Below, one piece after another: positions 23,937-34,140 of a DNA stretch of 64,000 nucleotides. The position numbers and the translations under genes are program-made. Within the stretch, counting starts at the first letter, position 1, and each line of letters begins with the position of its first letter. The stretch is from Tetranychus cinnabarinus (Eukaryota > Arthropoda > Arachnida > Trombidiformes > Tetranychidae), in contig WHVY01000004.1 in NCBI GenBank assembly GCA_022266195.1, positions 5,473,501 through 5,537,500 on the forward strand, written 5' to 3'. The notes below the pieces were generated by a model, which saw only the letters and a program-made list of their open reading frames with translations, ran no database searches and was not told the origin of the DNA.

Positions 23937-25091
23937 TATCTAAACTTGTCCAACTCAAAAATTCAACCAATCAAATGACTAAACAAACCTTTTTCGCTCA
24001 AATGTGATGTTTGAATGTATCAATCCAATTGTTACAAATTGCTTCATTCAATGCTCTGAAAACAATCTGAATTGTCAGAAAATACAGAGCAATCTGAATG
24101 GCAATTACAAATACTCTGCGAAAATCATCCTGAGAAATACTCTGACTAACTTATTCTGAATCGTCTTCAAATGTGAATTATTTGTACAAAGTCATTCAAA
24201 TCTACTTCACCATATTTATTTTATTTTTTAATTGCTCACTATTGGACACTCACTCACTAAACCAATCTCATCTGATCAAATCTCATCATTTCTGTTCCGG
24301 TTTCATTCTCACTTTCACTTCTATCCTCTTTTGTTTTCTCTTGTTAATATTTTCATTTAATGTTGTTGTTTTGTTCTTGTACATTGGTTTTATTTGCTGC
24401 CATTCCTGACTATATGTGTCAATGTATAAATATATGTATATAAATATAATATAGTATAGTATAGAATGATATTAAATATAATGTAATACAATAATGTATA
24501 ATATACAATGTATAATATAAAATAATCATCGTCATCATGTAACATTTAGGAAACAATCAGCATCAATCATTGTGGAAACGGATAAACGGATCAAAACTAA
24601 GCATTTCCAATTCAAAAAGAGAAGAGGAATGAATTGATGAAACAATCAAAGAGAAAGAGTTGAATTGAAACAGGAATATCTTTGCTTCGCCAAGTCAGAT
24701 CCTGATTGTGATGGTGATAATTAGACAAAAAGCCAAATGGTCCATGTGTTTTATTTGCCGGCCGGAACAATTGAAATTTCTGATCTGAAGAACTGTCAAT
24801 TAGTTTCATGTTGAATTACATTCGATAATCACAGATAGTATTTGCAAAAAGCAAATTAAAAAAAGAACGGGAAATAAATGTTAACTATGATCATTGATCC
24901 ATAATAAAACAGCTTTTATTCCTAATCAAACTGCATCTCTAGTTTTCTCATCATCAAATGGATAAATCAAATATTTAATCCGGGCCATCATTATCCTTTT
25001 GTTATTAATTGATCTTCTCTCCTCTTTTGTATCAAGTCACGTCAACAAGTATGGCAACAAAAGGTAATCCACAAAAACATCAAGCGAAAGT
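23937..25091. other. non-coding, AT-rich with TATA-type simple sequence
   Basis: No convincing exon. At 24420-24530 there is a run of TATA/ATATAG/TATAGTATAG simple sequence. The frames at 24173-24409 (plus) and 24612-24809 (minus) show no recognised motif. Confidence 0.45.
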
Positions 25092-25746
25092 AGCTTCTCT
25101 AGTCAATTTGTTTGGAAATAATCAAATCTAAATGACTATTACCGCTACTTTTATCATAATTAATAGGTTGATTGGAAAAGTTAAAGATGGTTATTAACTG
25201 AGTAATGAAACTGGTGTGAAACTCTTCCATTGACCTTAAAACCAAATGACTTTGTTCCCATAGGTTAACAGGTCACCGATCCGTTAAACATATTACAATT
25301 ATTACTAAAGCATAACAGACCATTTCATCGCCATACAAACATATCTGTTAACTGTTAATGCAACATTTTGTCTTTGCAATCAGTAAGTATTTGAAGCAGA
25401 TTGAGGTTGAAATCAAAAAATTGGTCCAACATTAACATAAGTTCCCATTGAATGTTTATGATAATATCGCCTCTTGATAATGCGCTTTTGAAGAGGCCAA
25501 AATAATATTATATTTTTGAATATCATGATAATATTATTATTTAACAATGGCTAGGATGAAGAGACCCAAGACCCTGGACGGTATGAAGGTAAAAACAAGA
25601 AGCTGTTGGATAATCTTCATCTCATCCCTTTTCCACTGGATGTCAGTCTGTAATTATCCTGAAAATTTTCACACAGGTAAGGAACCATTGAGCCATACAT
25701 TAACCATAAACCGTTACGCGGCTGAAAATGGACACACAAATGATGA
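25092..25746 (+). repeat. direct repeat B, copy 2
   Basis: Partner of 19669-20342, about 5.4 kb downstream in the same orientation. The pair flanks the whole tailless-type gene and repeats C and D. The right breakpoint is shortly after the ACACAAATGAT of the embedded frame; beyond it the two copies are unrelated. Confidence 0.92.
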
Positions 25747-25759
25747 TATTGCCCTGTGA
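25547..25759 (+). CDS. hypothetical 70-residue ORF in repeat B copy 2
   Basis: Counterpart of the frame at 20143. Same basic N-terminus, a hydrophobic segment shortened by one Ile, one Phe-to-Ser change, and the same polar tail to HTND, after which the sequence leaves the duplication and stops at 25759. No homology recognised. The same caveats apply as for copy 1: it may be a spliced first exon (donor-like GTAAAA after codon 14) or a chance frame. Confidence 0.3.
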   Translation: MARMKRPKTLDGMKVKTRSCWIIFISSLFHWMSVCNYPENFHTGKEPLSHTLTINRYAAENGHTNDDIAL

Positions 25760-27245
25760 ACCAAAAGTGTTGTACCATTAGATTAACAAGTAATAATTCC
25801 AATGATTTAATATCTAAAGATATGGAAAGAAAAAATAAAATAAAAGTTAATTATTGTTAATTTGAAGTGAAAAATGTGAATCAAGATGAGACAATAACAA
25901 TGATGAGAAAGCAGCCATTAATGGATCAATGAACACCGCTCCATCTCTCTCTCTTTTTTGTAACAATACATCTAGCGGTAAAAGTAATTGTTATGATCAA
26001 TATTTACTTCGAGATTATTAACTTGTATTATTTACTCTTTTTGTCATTCTTGATGTTTGCCTCCTTTCAATTGCAGAAACAGAAACACAAAAAACTAGAG
26101 TAAATCAGGCCTAAGTATAGGCATAGAGTATGCACAAGACTAGGCCTGATATTTAATGATATAGATTGTATAATGATGAAAATTGACCTTATTGAATGTG
26201 AATTGTGAACAAACAAATAGGCATTAGCTTATAATTCACTCACCAACTTTAAATTTGATCCCAAAAGGAAAAGATTAGACGGTTAAAGATGTGAATATTA
26301 ACTACAATAGGTATGTTAAACTGTGAATACAAGTTGTTGAAGCTTGTAAACAAAACAACCTCAACTAACCTCTGTCTTGCTCGCTCTCACCACCCTCGTT
26401 GCTCGTCTTAATCATTATTCAGCGAGCACTCAGAAAATGCACCAATGTGGAAATAGCTTATTCTCACTATTTATCGAGTAGCCAATTTCATGAGCTTCAA
26501 TCTTGCTTAATAGAATTATTTTTATTCAGATTTTCACTTTAAATTGATTCCTGGAGTTTTTTGATTAAAATTTCACGAACAAAAGTTGAATTAAGTCCAT
26601 TAAAAACGAGATAAATTGAAATTAAAATTGACAAAATTGAAGCTTGTATCAACTCCTCCTCAAAAGGGACCATTGAAAAAATTATGTCCACTTTCTGAGT
26701 GACCACTGTAAGTCTTTTCTATTGTTTCTCATAGAATCTCTTGGGGATTCAGGTATTCAAGATGTATTCAAGATAAACATGTATTATTATCAGAAATCAT
26801 TTTTTAACAGTTGAAAGAGGTTTAGAAAACAATTTTTTGTGTTCTTAACTTTTTTAAGCAGAAAAATGTTTCCATTGAGCTTTTAATCCCGAGCTTTTCA
26901 GCTTTCAAGTGTCAAAAAATGGCCTGATTGACCACCATTAACTAACTTTTAGGTCTAAGTTACTTTGTATTTAGTGGTTAGAAGTGAATGTTGTGATTTG
27001 TTTCGTGTTATCAGCCTAAGCAAAGGAATGACCACAAAAATTGCTTCCAATTGTAAAGTTGAACCTAATTACTTCAGTAAAACACACAAGCTAATATTGA
27101 ACTACTAATAACTGTATGCTTATTGTCAGGTAAGGTATTACTGTACCAGGCAAGAATCTCAGCTCTGCCTCAGGTCTTAACACTGAATATAAATCTATGG
27201 CTGAATTTATAAGTTGCTTGAAAATTCCCTTATAACCTAGCCAAT
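25747..27245. other. non-coding flank with interrupted inverted repeat
   Basis: No supported gene. It contains the interrupted inverted repeat at 26104-26150. An acceptor-like site (pyrimidine-rich stretch then ATTCAG) lies at about 26421, followed by about 38 open codons, but no donor precedes the stop, so I do not call an exon. Confidence 0.4.
26104..26150. repeat. interrupted inverted repeat with nested stem
   Basis: Outer arms ATCAGGCCTA (26104-26113) and TAGGCCTGAT (26141-26150) are perfect complements. Centred between them is an inner pair GCATA (26121-26125) / TATGC (26129-26133) around a 3-nt loop, with exactly 7 unpaired bases on each side. It could fold as one hairpin with a symmetrical internal loop. 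Confidence 0.7.
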
Positions 27246-27597
27246 ATGCTAAAGTTAGAGCTTCTATTGTCCCAAAAGTGTGCTTTAAAGAGTTCTCATC
27301 TTGAAGCTCGTTGCTACGATGTGCAGTTAATAAGTCATCAATACCTGCGTCAACTTATTAAAAAATGTTTGCAGCTCGATTCCCGTGACTGTATTAGTGA
27401 ACGTTTATGCTATTGGAAGCAAAGGGCAACAGCAATGGGTTAGTTTGTTCATTGCCAACAGTCGTCATCATCTTTATCTTCATCTGCATCTTCGGGATAA
27501 GTTGGTCAAATTATCATTTCCGTTGATAAGAGGTTTAAGTATACTTGACAGAAAGTATTTTGACGAATGCCTTACAACCTGGTGGAGCTCTGGATAG
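27246..27597 (+). other. possible coding exon(s), unrecognised; weak receptor-like pattern
   Basis: Two overlapping frames, 27246-27443 and 27385-27597, have amphipathic, Leu/Lys-rich content unlike the low-complexity frames elsewhere in the flank. The second ends with a pattern (about 27500-27570) that faintly resembles the helix 9-10 segment of NR2-class nuclear receptors (x-K-L-x-x-L-x-x-P-x-x-R-x-x-S followed by an acidic/aromatic stretch). This would be where the missing ligand-binding domain of the upstream tailless-type gene might be found, but no upstream helices (helix 3-5 signature) were seen and a frameshift or tiny intron would be needed to join the frames. Very uncertain. Confidence 0.2.
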
Positions 27598-28754
27598 CAC
27601 GCCTTTATACGCAGTCTTCAGAAGAAGAAAACAAATTTGTATTCAACTGAATCATTATACCATTGAAAACAATTTGTGATGACAATTATAAGGATTATTG
27701 TGACAATAGGAATACCAAGTAACCATCCAAAGACGGACAGCAAAATGGATTTCAATTTTCATCTTTTCCTTCTTCTTTTTTCTTCTTCTTCTTCCAATGA
27801 ATATGTGCCTTTCAATATACGTTGTTAATCCATTGATTGTTATGTTGATTAGTTAATGATTACTCTGAATGGGAAAAGAATGGATAAGATAATGAATTGA
27901 TTAATATTTTTGTAACTTAATCATGTAAAGGTGATGATAATTGTAAATGTTGTGTTACCTTTTTAGCGTTTGTATGATTTACAATGGGTTTTAAGAAAAG
28001 GTGAGTTTGATAGTTAGTAAATCAATCATTGTTATAAGTCAGTTTGAGGTTAAATCAGTCAAAATATCATCATTCAGGCCAATGGATGTGTGTGTGTGTC
28101 TGCCTATTGAAGGATCAAGTTTTTATTTGGTTAATCATAATAGTGAGAACAATAAAGTAATCGTTTTGCGCTATTGTTGGTTGGAGCCAAATAAATATTG
28201 CAACAGTGAGATTGGGACAAAATTGATATCGATGGTGACGGTGATGATAAACATTTCGTGCCATTTTCAAACCATTTACGATGACAAAAGGGCAAAATCT
28301 TTTGGCTGCTTTAATCTGACAATTTGAAGTCTTGTTACATGAATAAAAAAAATGAATAAATCAATTGTCGTTCGCACTCCAAAAGAAAAGCTCACTCCCA
28401 ATATGTTCACTTTTATTTTGCCTCATTGTCCCGGCTTGCCATCTCTTCCTCTCCTTCTCGGCCAATCATGTCCGTGTTTTGTGTTCATCTCGACTCTCTT
28501 CACACCAACACAATAACTTGGCGACATCACATTTTCCGTTCTTTTTTTCCAGCTACCATCACTGTCGCCATTGCCATCAGCATCTTCACCATCAAGTATA
28601 TCATCCTCGGCAAACCTGCATCAACCTACGGCCTTTTTCTGACCTTTTCTGGTGACTCTTTACTTGGTTCATTTTTTCCTCTCTTTTTGCATCCATTCAA
28701 GAATGGGAAAGATTTGACAAGAGCGTGATTCCCTTAAACGCCTCCTTCGCCTTT

Positions 28755-28845
28755 CGACCAAGTCATGGAAAGAGAAGAGAAAAAAAATAGAATGAGAAAA
28801 AGAAAGGAAAGAAAGGAAAAATAGAAAAAGAGAGAGAAGCTATTT
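28755..28845 (+). repeat. polypurine (GA/A) tract
   Basis: About 90 bp almost entirely A and G on the plus strand, made of irregular GAAA/GAGA units. Simple-sequence DNA; no gene function assigned. Confidence 0.7.
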
Positions 28846-31800
28846 ACAAACTTCCAACCACTTGTATTCACTTCTCAATAGACTTACCTTATTATATTAC
28901 CATATTTAAAATTAAGCTTCTCTTTGTTACAAATCTCTATTTTTCCCTTCATTCGCCAAGTCTATTTCACAGTGACTTAGCGAATGAGACTCTATTTGTT
29001 CGCCTTTCATCATCACATCATTTTCATCTTCTCTCTCTCTTCTTCTGATTCTACTCCTTGAGGTATACCCTTGTATACATTATTGTTATCAATGTACACA
29101 TTAATGCATGTATATTTTGGTTATAAGAAGCTATCTGATTCCCATTTCCTTTTCCCAATCACCTTTAATACATTTTATTGATGTATTTGACAGTGGGTGG
29201 AGTGATGACAGAAGATAAGGGGGAGGAAAAATGAAATCAGCAAAAAAATGGATTGCTTTATCATCATCATCACCTTCATCTTTACATCTTGCCCAACAGT
29301 TTAGTAAACATAAATATTGGTCAAAGATGTGATGATAATTTTGTCAAAAAGTACAAGGCAAAAATTGAGACAGTTGAAGTACGAAAGGCGTGAATTGAAG
29401 CGCCATCATTGATATATTTTTCACATGATATTCACATGAAAAGGATGGCGAAGCAACTGCCTTTCGACTTTTAGTTTAACCATGAATAACAAACTTTTAC
29501 TGCCTCCGTAGGTTGAAAGGAGTGAATGAGTAGCAGAGAGGAGAGGTTAGGAGGAAAAGAGGAAGATGAAGAGAGACTGAGAAGAGGTCATAATGAGCCC
29601 TCTTGTCACCATGTTGATTCCAAATTGACAATTTGTCTCTTTCTTGTTGATCTCTTGATTTAAATCCATGTCCTTCTCTCACTCTCATCCAGACAATCAA
29701 CATATTGACGTTCACATCTCTTTAAGTCCATTTCATTTTATACACAAACACTGAAACCGTGTTATTGGCTTCCCTCCGCTCTTATCAACTCCCCTTGTTA
29801 ACTCCCTGCCTCTTAATCTGTACCTTAAAGCTTGATTGTTATTTGATCCTTCAATTAGGTGTTTCCATGGGGAGATATATCCTCTTCTCCATCAATGGAT
29901 ATTAATCAACCAAATCTATCTATCAATCAACTTTTTTACTACCTTAACAATATACTTCTTCCTTTCCTCCTATCACTTTAATAGATCACCACTATCATCA
30001 ACTAATGGACTTGATTTTTAGCTTTTTTCTTCATCAACATTATCTTCATCAAAAGATGGAGAGACTCAATAAATAGTTGAGTTAACTCTAAACACTTAAA
30101 AACATTATTATGCGAAACCTATTAAATGTCAAGGAAGAAAGAAGGAGAAAATCAAAATTCAAAGTATGAAAACAGTCAACAGTTTATCGACAAATGAAGC
30201 CATTTTAAAAACAAATGGACAGCTTTTCAGTCAACTTGTGAGCTGCTATTGGTCAAAAGGTTTTATGTGTCGAGTAATTAGTTTGACCGGTTAAGCATAA
30301 TCATGAAAACATTTATAAAAGTGGGACTGGCAGTGTGAATAAGTGTGAAAAAAAGAGTAACAATGTTGACAAATGGTTTGAGGTAAGTACTTCATAAAGC
30401 GATTGTTAAACCATAGCTAAATAACGTAGACAAAACAAAAAGCAAACTGTGTTACAAATACTCTAGCAAATGTCACAGCATGTTGTCACTTCATATGATT
30501 CAAGATTATTCATCTTTTTATGATAATATCCAACCATCAAGCAACAATGTTAATACTCATATAGATAATATATTCATAAACTGTAATAGCCTCGAGTCAG
30601 TTTTGGCTTAAACTATTTAAAATAACGTGCTCAATTTTGTATGAACACTTACCATTTACTTTATTATAGTCGTCATCATCAAAAATGAAGCTGTTGATTA
30701 TGATATGGCTCCTTATTTGATATCGTTTTTTTCACCACCAAATATCACATTTCGCTTTGTCCATAGTAACGCTTTGCGCGATGGAAGATCAAAAAAGAAA
30801 GAAAATGGCTACCTTTTCTTTCTCTCTCTCTTTCCCTATTTTAACAGTTTGTTACAATCAAATGGCAAATCTCAAGTAGTTCAATTGATATGTACTTGTA
30901 AGTGTAAAGGTTATCATTTTGCTTTATGAGAATTGTTTTCTTACCTTAAGGGGATAATTTTGATAACCAACGCCAGTGAATGAGACTCGATGTGAATGAC
31001 TCTTTTTAAACACTAATCGTTCACCCATCATTTGTTACCAAAAATGTCGCCAATTGTTGTTAATTCAATAGCTAATCCTGATTGATTCAACTGAATAACC
31101 AAAACTAAAAATATAAAAAGCTGAGAACTAAAAATTAATACTTTTTCATTGTCTTATGTAACTTGGGTAACCTTTCACAATTGTCTTTTCTCCCTACAGA
31201 TGGCATTAAAGCCTTGGTAATTTGGGATTTATTACGCTTTAAATTGCTCTTTTTGATTAAATTAAATTAAATCTATCGAAAATAATCTCGTTCTCTTCTA
31301 CCCAAATTTAACCGAAAATTAACACGCGCCTATTGCACCATTTTGAATTGGAAAGGGGTTCATCTGAAAGCCTTTCCCGAGCTAAACAAGACTTCATCTC
31401 CTCGTCTTACTAGACTCGCATTTGTCACAATTCGTGAATTTATGAAAAAAATTCAATACTTACTGTTAGTTAGACTACTGACAGGTAAAAACAAGTAAAC
31501 ATTGTCAGATAACTCGAAGGAAGAAAACTGAATTTGCACGAGTTTTAAAATGAACACATAAATTTCGTATCTGTTGATTTAACTTTGAAGTATCTTCCTG
31601 GATCTGCTCCATTTATCGAGTAAGATTCGTTGGGAGATCGATATCCCTATCCTTGTAATAAGGTAAACAATTCATGTGTGTAATCAAAATGAAATTGCAA
31701 GAAAGTAAATTGTTTCAAATCACTCGTCTGTCTTTAATTAATGATTAATGTCTATTTGTTTTCTATAAAATGTGGGCGACAATTACTTTATCTATCTGGA

Positions 31801-33114
31801 CACTTGATGATCAATCATTGTTTACAAGGTAATAATTTGTTAACGCTATTCAACCCGAATCTGTTATGAAAGGGTTAAAATAGCAACTGAAATGTGAAAT
31901 TAAAACATTTTGTTCTGTTATTGAATCTTTTGTCTTTCTTTTATATTTAGTTATTGGCTGATTATCATGGGTCACTGTATTACCTGATGAATGGATAACT
32001 AGGAAACATAATTAATGATAAACATCAACATAATTATCAAACGGTTCAATGGAAACACCAGAAGGGAAATTATTCAATTGAAAGTAAATCAATGTCTCTT
32101 TATAAATCTAAACTAATTGCAATATTCACCTCTCTTTCTCTCTATTTTTCTAGATCCATACCTTGGCAACTATTATCAAATATTCTCATGAGTTAATTTT
32201 ACCAATGAATCCCTAAAAGAGTCCAACAAATAATTGTAAATGAAAGAGGGTGAACAAAACAACAAAGATTCTCAAAGTGGGAGCATTAAAATGAAAACAA
32301 GATGATGACAATGATGATAAATATTGATTGGCCTAGCTGGATGGCAAAACCGTGAAAATTTTAATGTAAAGGTAGCAGAATTTTTAGGCAACAATCAAAG
32401 AGGAGCAAAATCAAAGCCAAAAAAACAAAAAACAACATTCAGTGATGATTATGTCCAAGGTTCATTTATATTGAATTTGGAAAGTCACTCTTTACGGAGA
32501 TTTCACCTGTGTAGTTACAGTTTTTGTTTCGTCTTTTACATGTGCTTCAAACGGTAAACTATTTCATGTTACAACTTTGTTTCTTCAGTTGACTTTTGTT
32601 AATCTCTTAACTTTGTGTAAATTGTTTGCAAAAGTGTTAAACCTGGACCTATTAAAGATTGAAGACTTTTTCAGTCTCATTTGAGATGCTCAAGTTTGTT
32701 ACACCAACTTATGTAAGAAGATACTTTGCTTCTAATTGAATTGTATCTACAGACTAATGATGTAAAGTCTAATTTAGTGATTAGATATAATTGTTATGTG
32801 GAAGATTTGAAAATTGCTGGCAACATTTGGCTACATTATAGTCTGCTTTATTGTTACTCCAACTAAATGTATGCATCAGTCACGTTAAACGTTTCACATT
32901 GCCATTCAAATTAGCGTGTCTTCATTAACTCCTATCAGTAATCTTCAACTATCAAATGACAATGGGCCTTTTCATTCTAGTTTCAGCTCATATATTGCGA
33001 CGGCAATTTAACTAATCGATAACCCAAAAGTTAAACCCTGGTTCACTTTTTGGTGTTCATAGCAGCTTACAAGGAGCCGCCGAAAGTGCTTTTTGGTAAT
33101 TTTGTTTAACCCGC

Positions 33115-33125
33115 GGCGCCATCTA
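33115..33125 (-). promoter_or_regulatory. CTCF-like core motif upstream of exchanger
   Basis: Minus-strand TAGATGGCGCC matches the core of the CTCF consensus (AGRKGGCRC) known from animals including insects, inside a locally GC-richer patch 135 bp before the exchanger ATG. The 5' half of the consensus is only partly matched. Binding is inferred from the motif alone. Confidence 0.3.
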
Positions 33126-33259
33126 TTAGGGAATTTATCAACGAACTTAGCTTTTTTTTGCCTAACTGGTACAATTTTTTCGCTGATAAATATCAACAAT
33201 CAAGTGTAAATTAATTTTAGCGTCTAAGAAGTTTAATTGAATCAAATTTAAATTTAAAT

Positions 33260-34140
33260 ATGGATCAACTATCGCATTTGTATTGTAAAGTGATAAAACG
33301 ACAAGCAAGTATTTCTAACCTTATCCGTCAAAGGAGTTATCCTTCACCATCTGAAGATACAATGAATTTATTATTCAATCAAACAAACTGTCACCATCAG
33401 TGCTTTAATAAACAACCTTGGATTAAAAGCCGGACACTGTCAAAATTACAGCGACTCTTGATAGTGATACCATTTCTTGTAACCAGCTTGTTCATTTACA
33501 TCGCGCTAAGCTTGTTTCTCACCGGTTCTTGTTTAACTTCACCATCTTCTAGATCACCGTCTGTTTCAACTCACTCTATACATCAATCTCGGTCGCCGTT
33601 ATCCATTCAAAATTCCCCGAACAAAGACGACGTAGAACTCGAAATTGATTCGTCAACCGGCTTACCAGACCATCCTTATGAAGAGGCGATAAAACAGAGT
33701 GATCCAATGTTTCCACCAGATATTTTCACACTTGACCAGAAACGTAAAGGAGCTGTTTTATTGCACATTATTGGTGTGATTTACATGTTTCTCGCTTTGG
33801 CCGTTGTTTGTGATGAATTTTTTATTCCCTCACTGGACGTTATTACCGAGAAACTGGCTATATCTGAGGATGTCGCCGGAGCTACATTCATGGCGGCCGG
33901 AGGCTCTGCTCCAGAACTATTCACGGCTCTTATTGGAGTTTTCATTAGCCATGACGATGTTGGTATCGGGACCATTGTAGGCTCAGCAGTTTTCAACATA
34001 CTTTTCGTCCTCTCAATGTGCGCCTTTTTCTCGACTCAAACCCTGGAACTAACCTGGTACCCATTGTTTCGCGATGTTTCCTTTTATTCATTCACCCTCA
34101 TCTCCTTAATGATTTGTTTCAAAGATTCATGGATAACATG
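33260..34140 (+). CDS. K+-dependent Na+/Ca2+ exchanger (NCKX/SLC24), exon 1
   Basis: First exon of a plasma-membrane cation exchanger that extrudes Ca2+ (with K+) against inward Na+. It codes residues 1-293 plus two bases of 294. A first hydrophobic segment at about 66-88 matches the TM0/signal-anchor of NCKX proteins, followed by a short Ser-rich extracellular loop (about 90-140) and FPPDIFTLDQKRKGAVLLHIIGVIYMFLALAVVCDEFF (TM1). The alpha-1 repeat is well conserved: EDVAGATFMAAGGSAPELFTALIGV (205-227, with the ion-binding GGSAPE at 214-219) and GIGTIVGSAVFNILFVL (235-251). Another membrane span lies at about 273-287. The exon ends in TGG-ATA-ACA-TG followed by GTAAAG. The frame joins precisely to the exon at 60252, restoring the family's W-Y-E sequence. 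The alpha-2 repeat is not in this window. Which NCKX paralogue this is cannot be said. Confidence 0.95.

Larger units (their letters stand above)
27598..33259. other. intergenic, upstream of exchanger gene
   Basis: About 5.6 kb without a supported gene. It includes a long purine-rich tract at about 28755-28845 (GAAAGAGAAGAG-type) and pyrimidine-rich sequence at 27765-27795, 28365-28700 and 29030-29050; frames in these tracts (for example 28426-28728) follow from composition. A small GC-richer patch at about 33070-33125 includes a CTCF-like core and lies within 200 bp of the exchanger start codon, so it may be part of the promoter. Confidence 0.45.

Noticed and set aside
26421..26534. Acceptor-like site followed by open codons with an ELF-type hydrophobic stretch, considered as helix 3-5 of a receptor ligand-binding domain
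   Set aside because: Alignment needs a gap of several residues, the key Trp is absent and there is no donor before the stop.
28365..28728. Two overlapping plus-strand frames of 96 and 100 codons with hydrophobic stretches
   Set aside because: They overlap in different frames within pyrimidine-rich DNA and no known motif is visible.
29497..29715. GATTTAAATCC-type sequence considered as a tRNA T-arm
   Set aside because: No acceptor-stem pairing or D-arm could be placed around it; no convincing tRNA was seen anywhere in the window.
32324..32557. A KPKKQKTTFSD segment resembling the N-terminal arm of a homeodomain
   Set aside because: No helix 1-3 residues follow; the frame turns into unrelated hydrophobic sequence and no splice site would rescue it.
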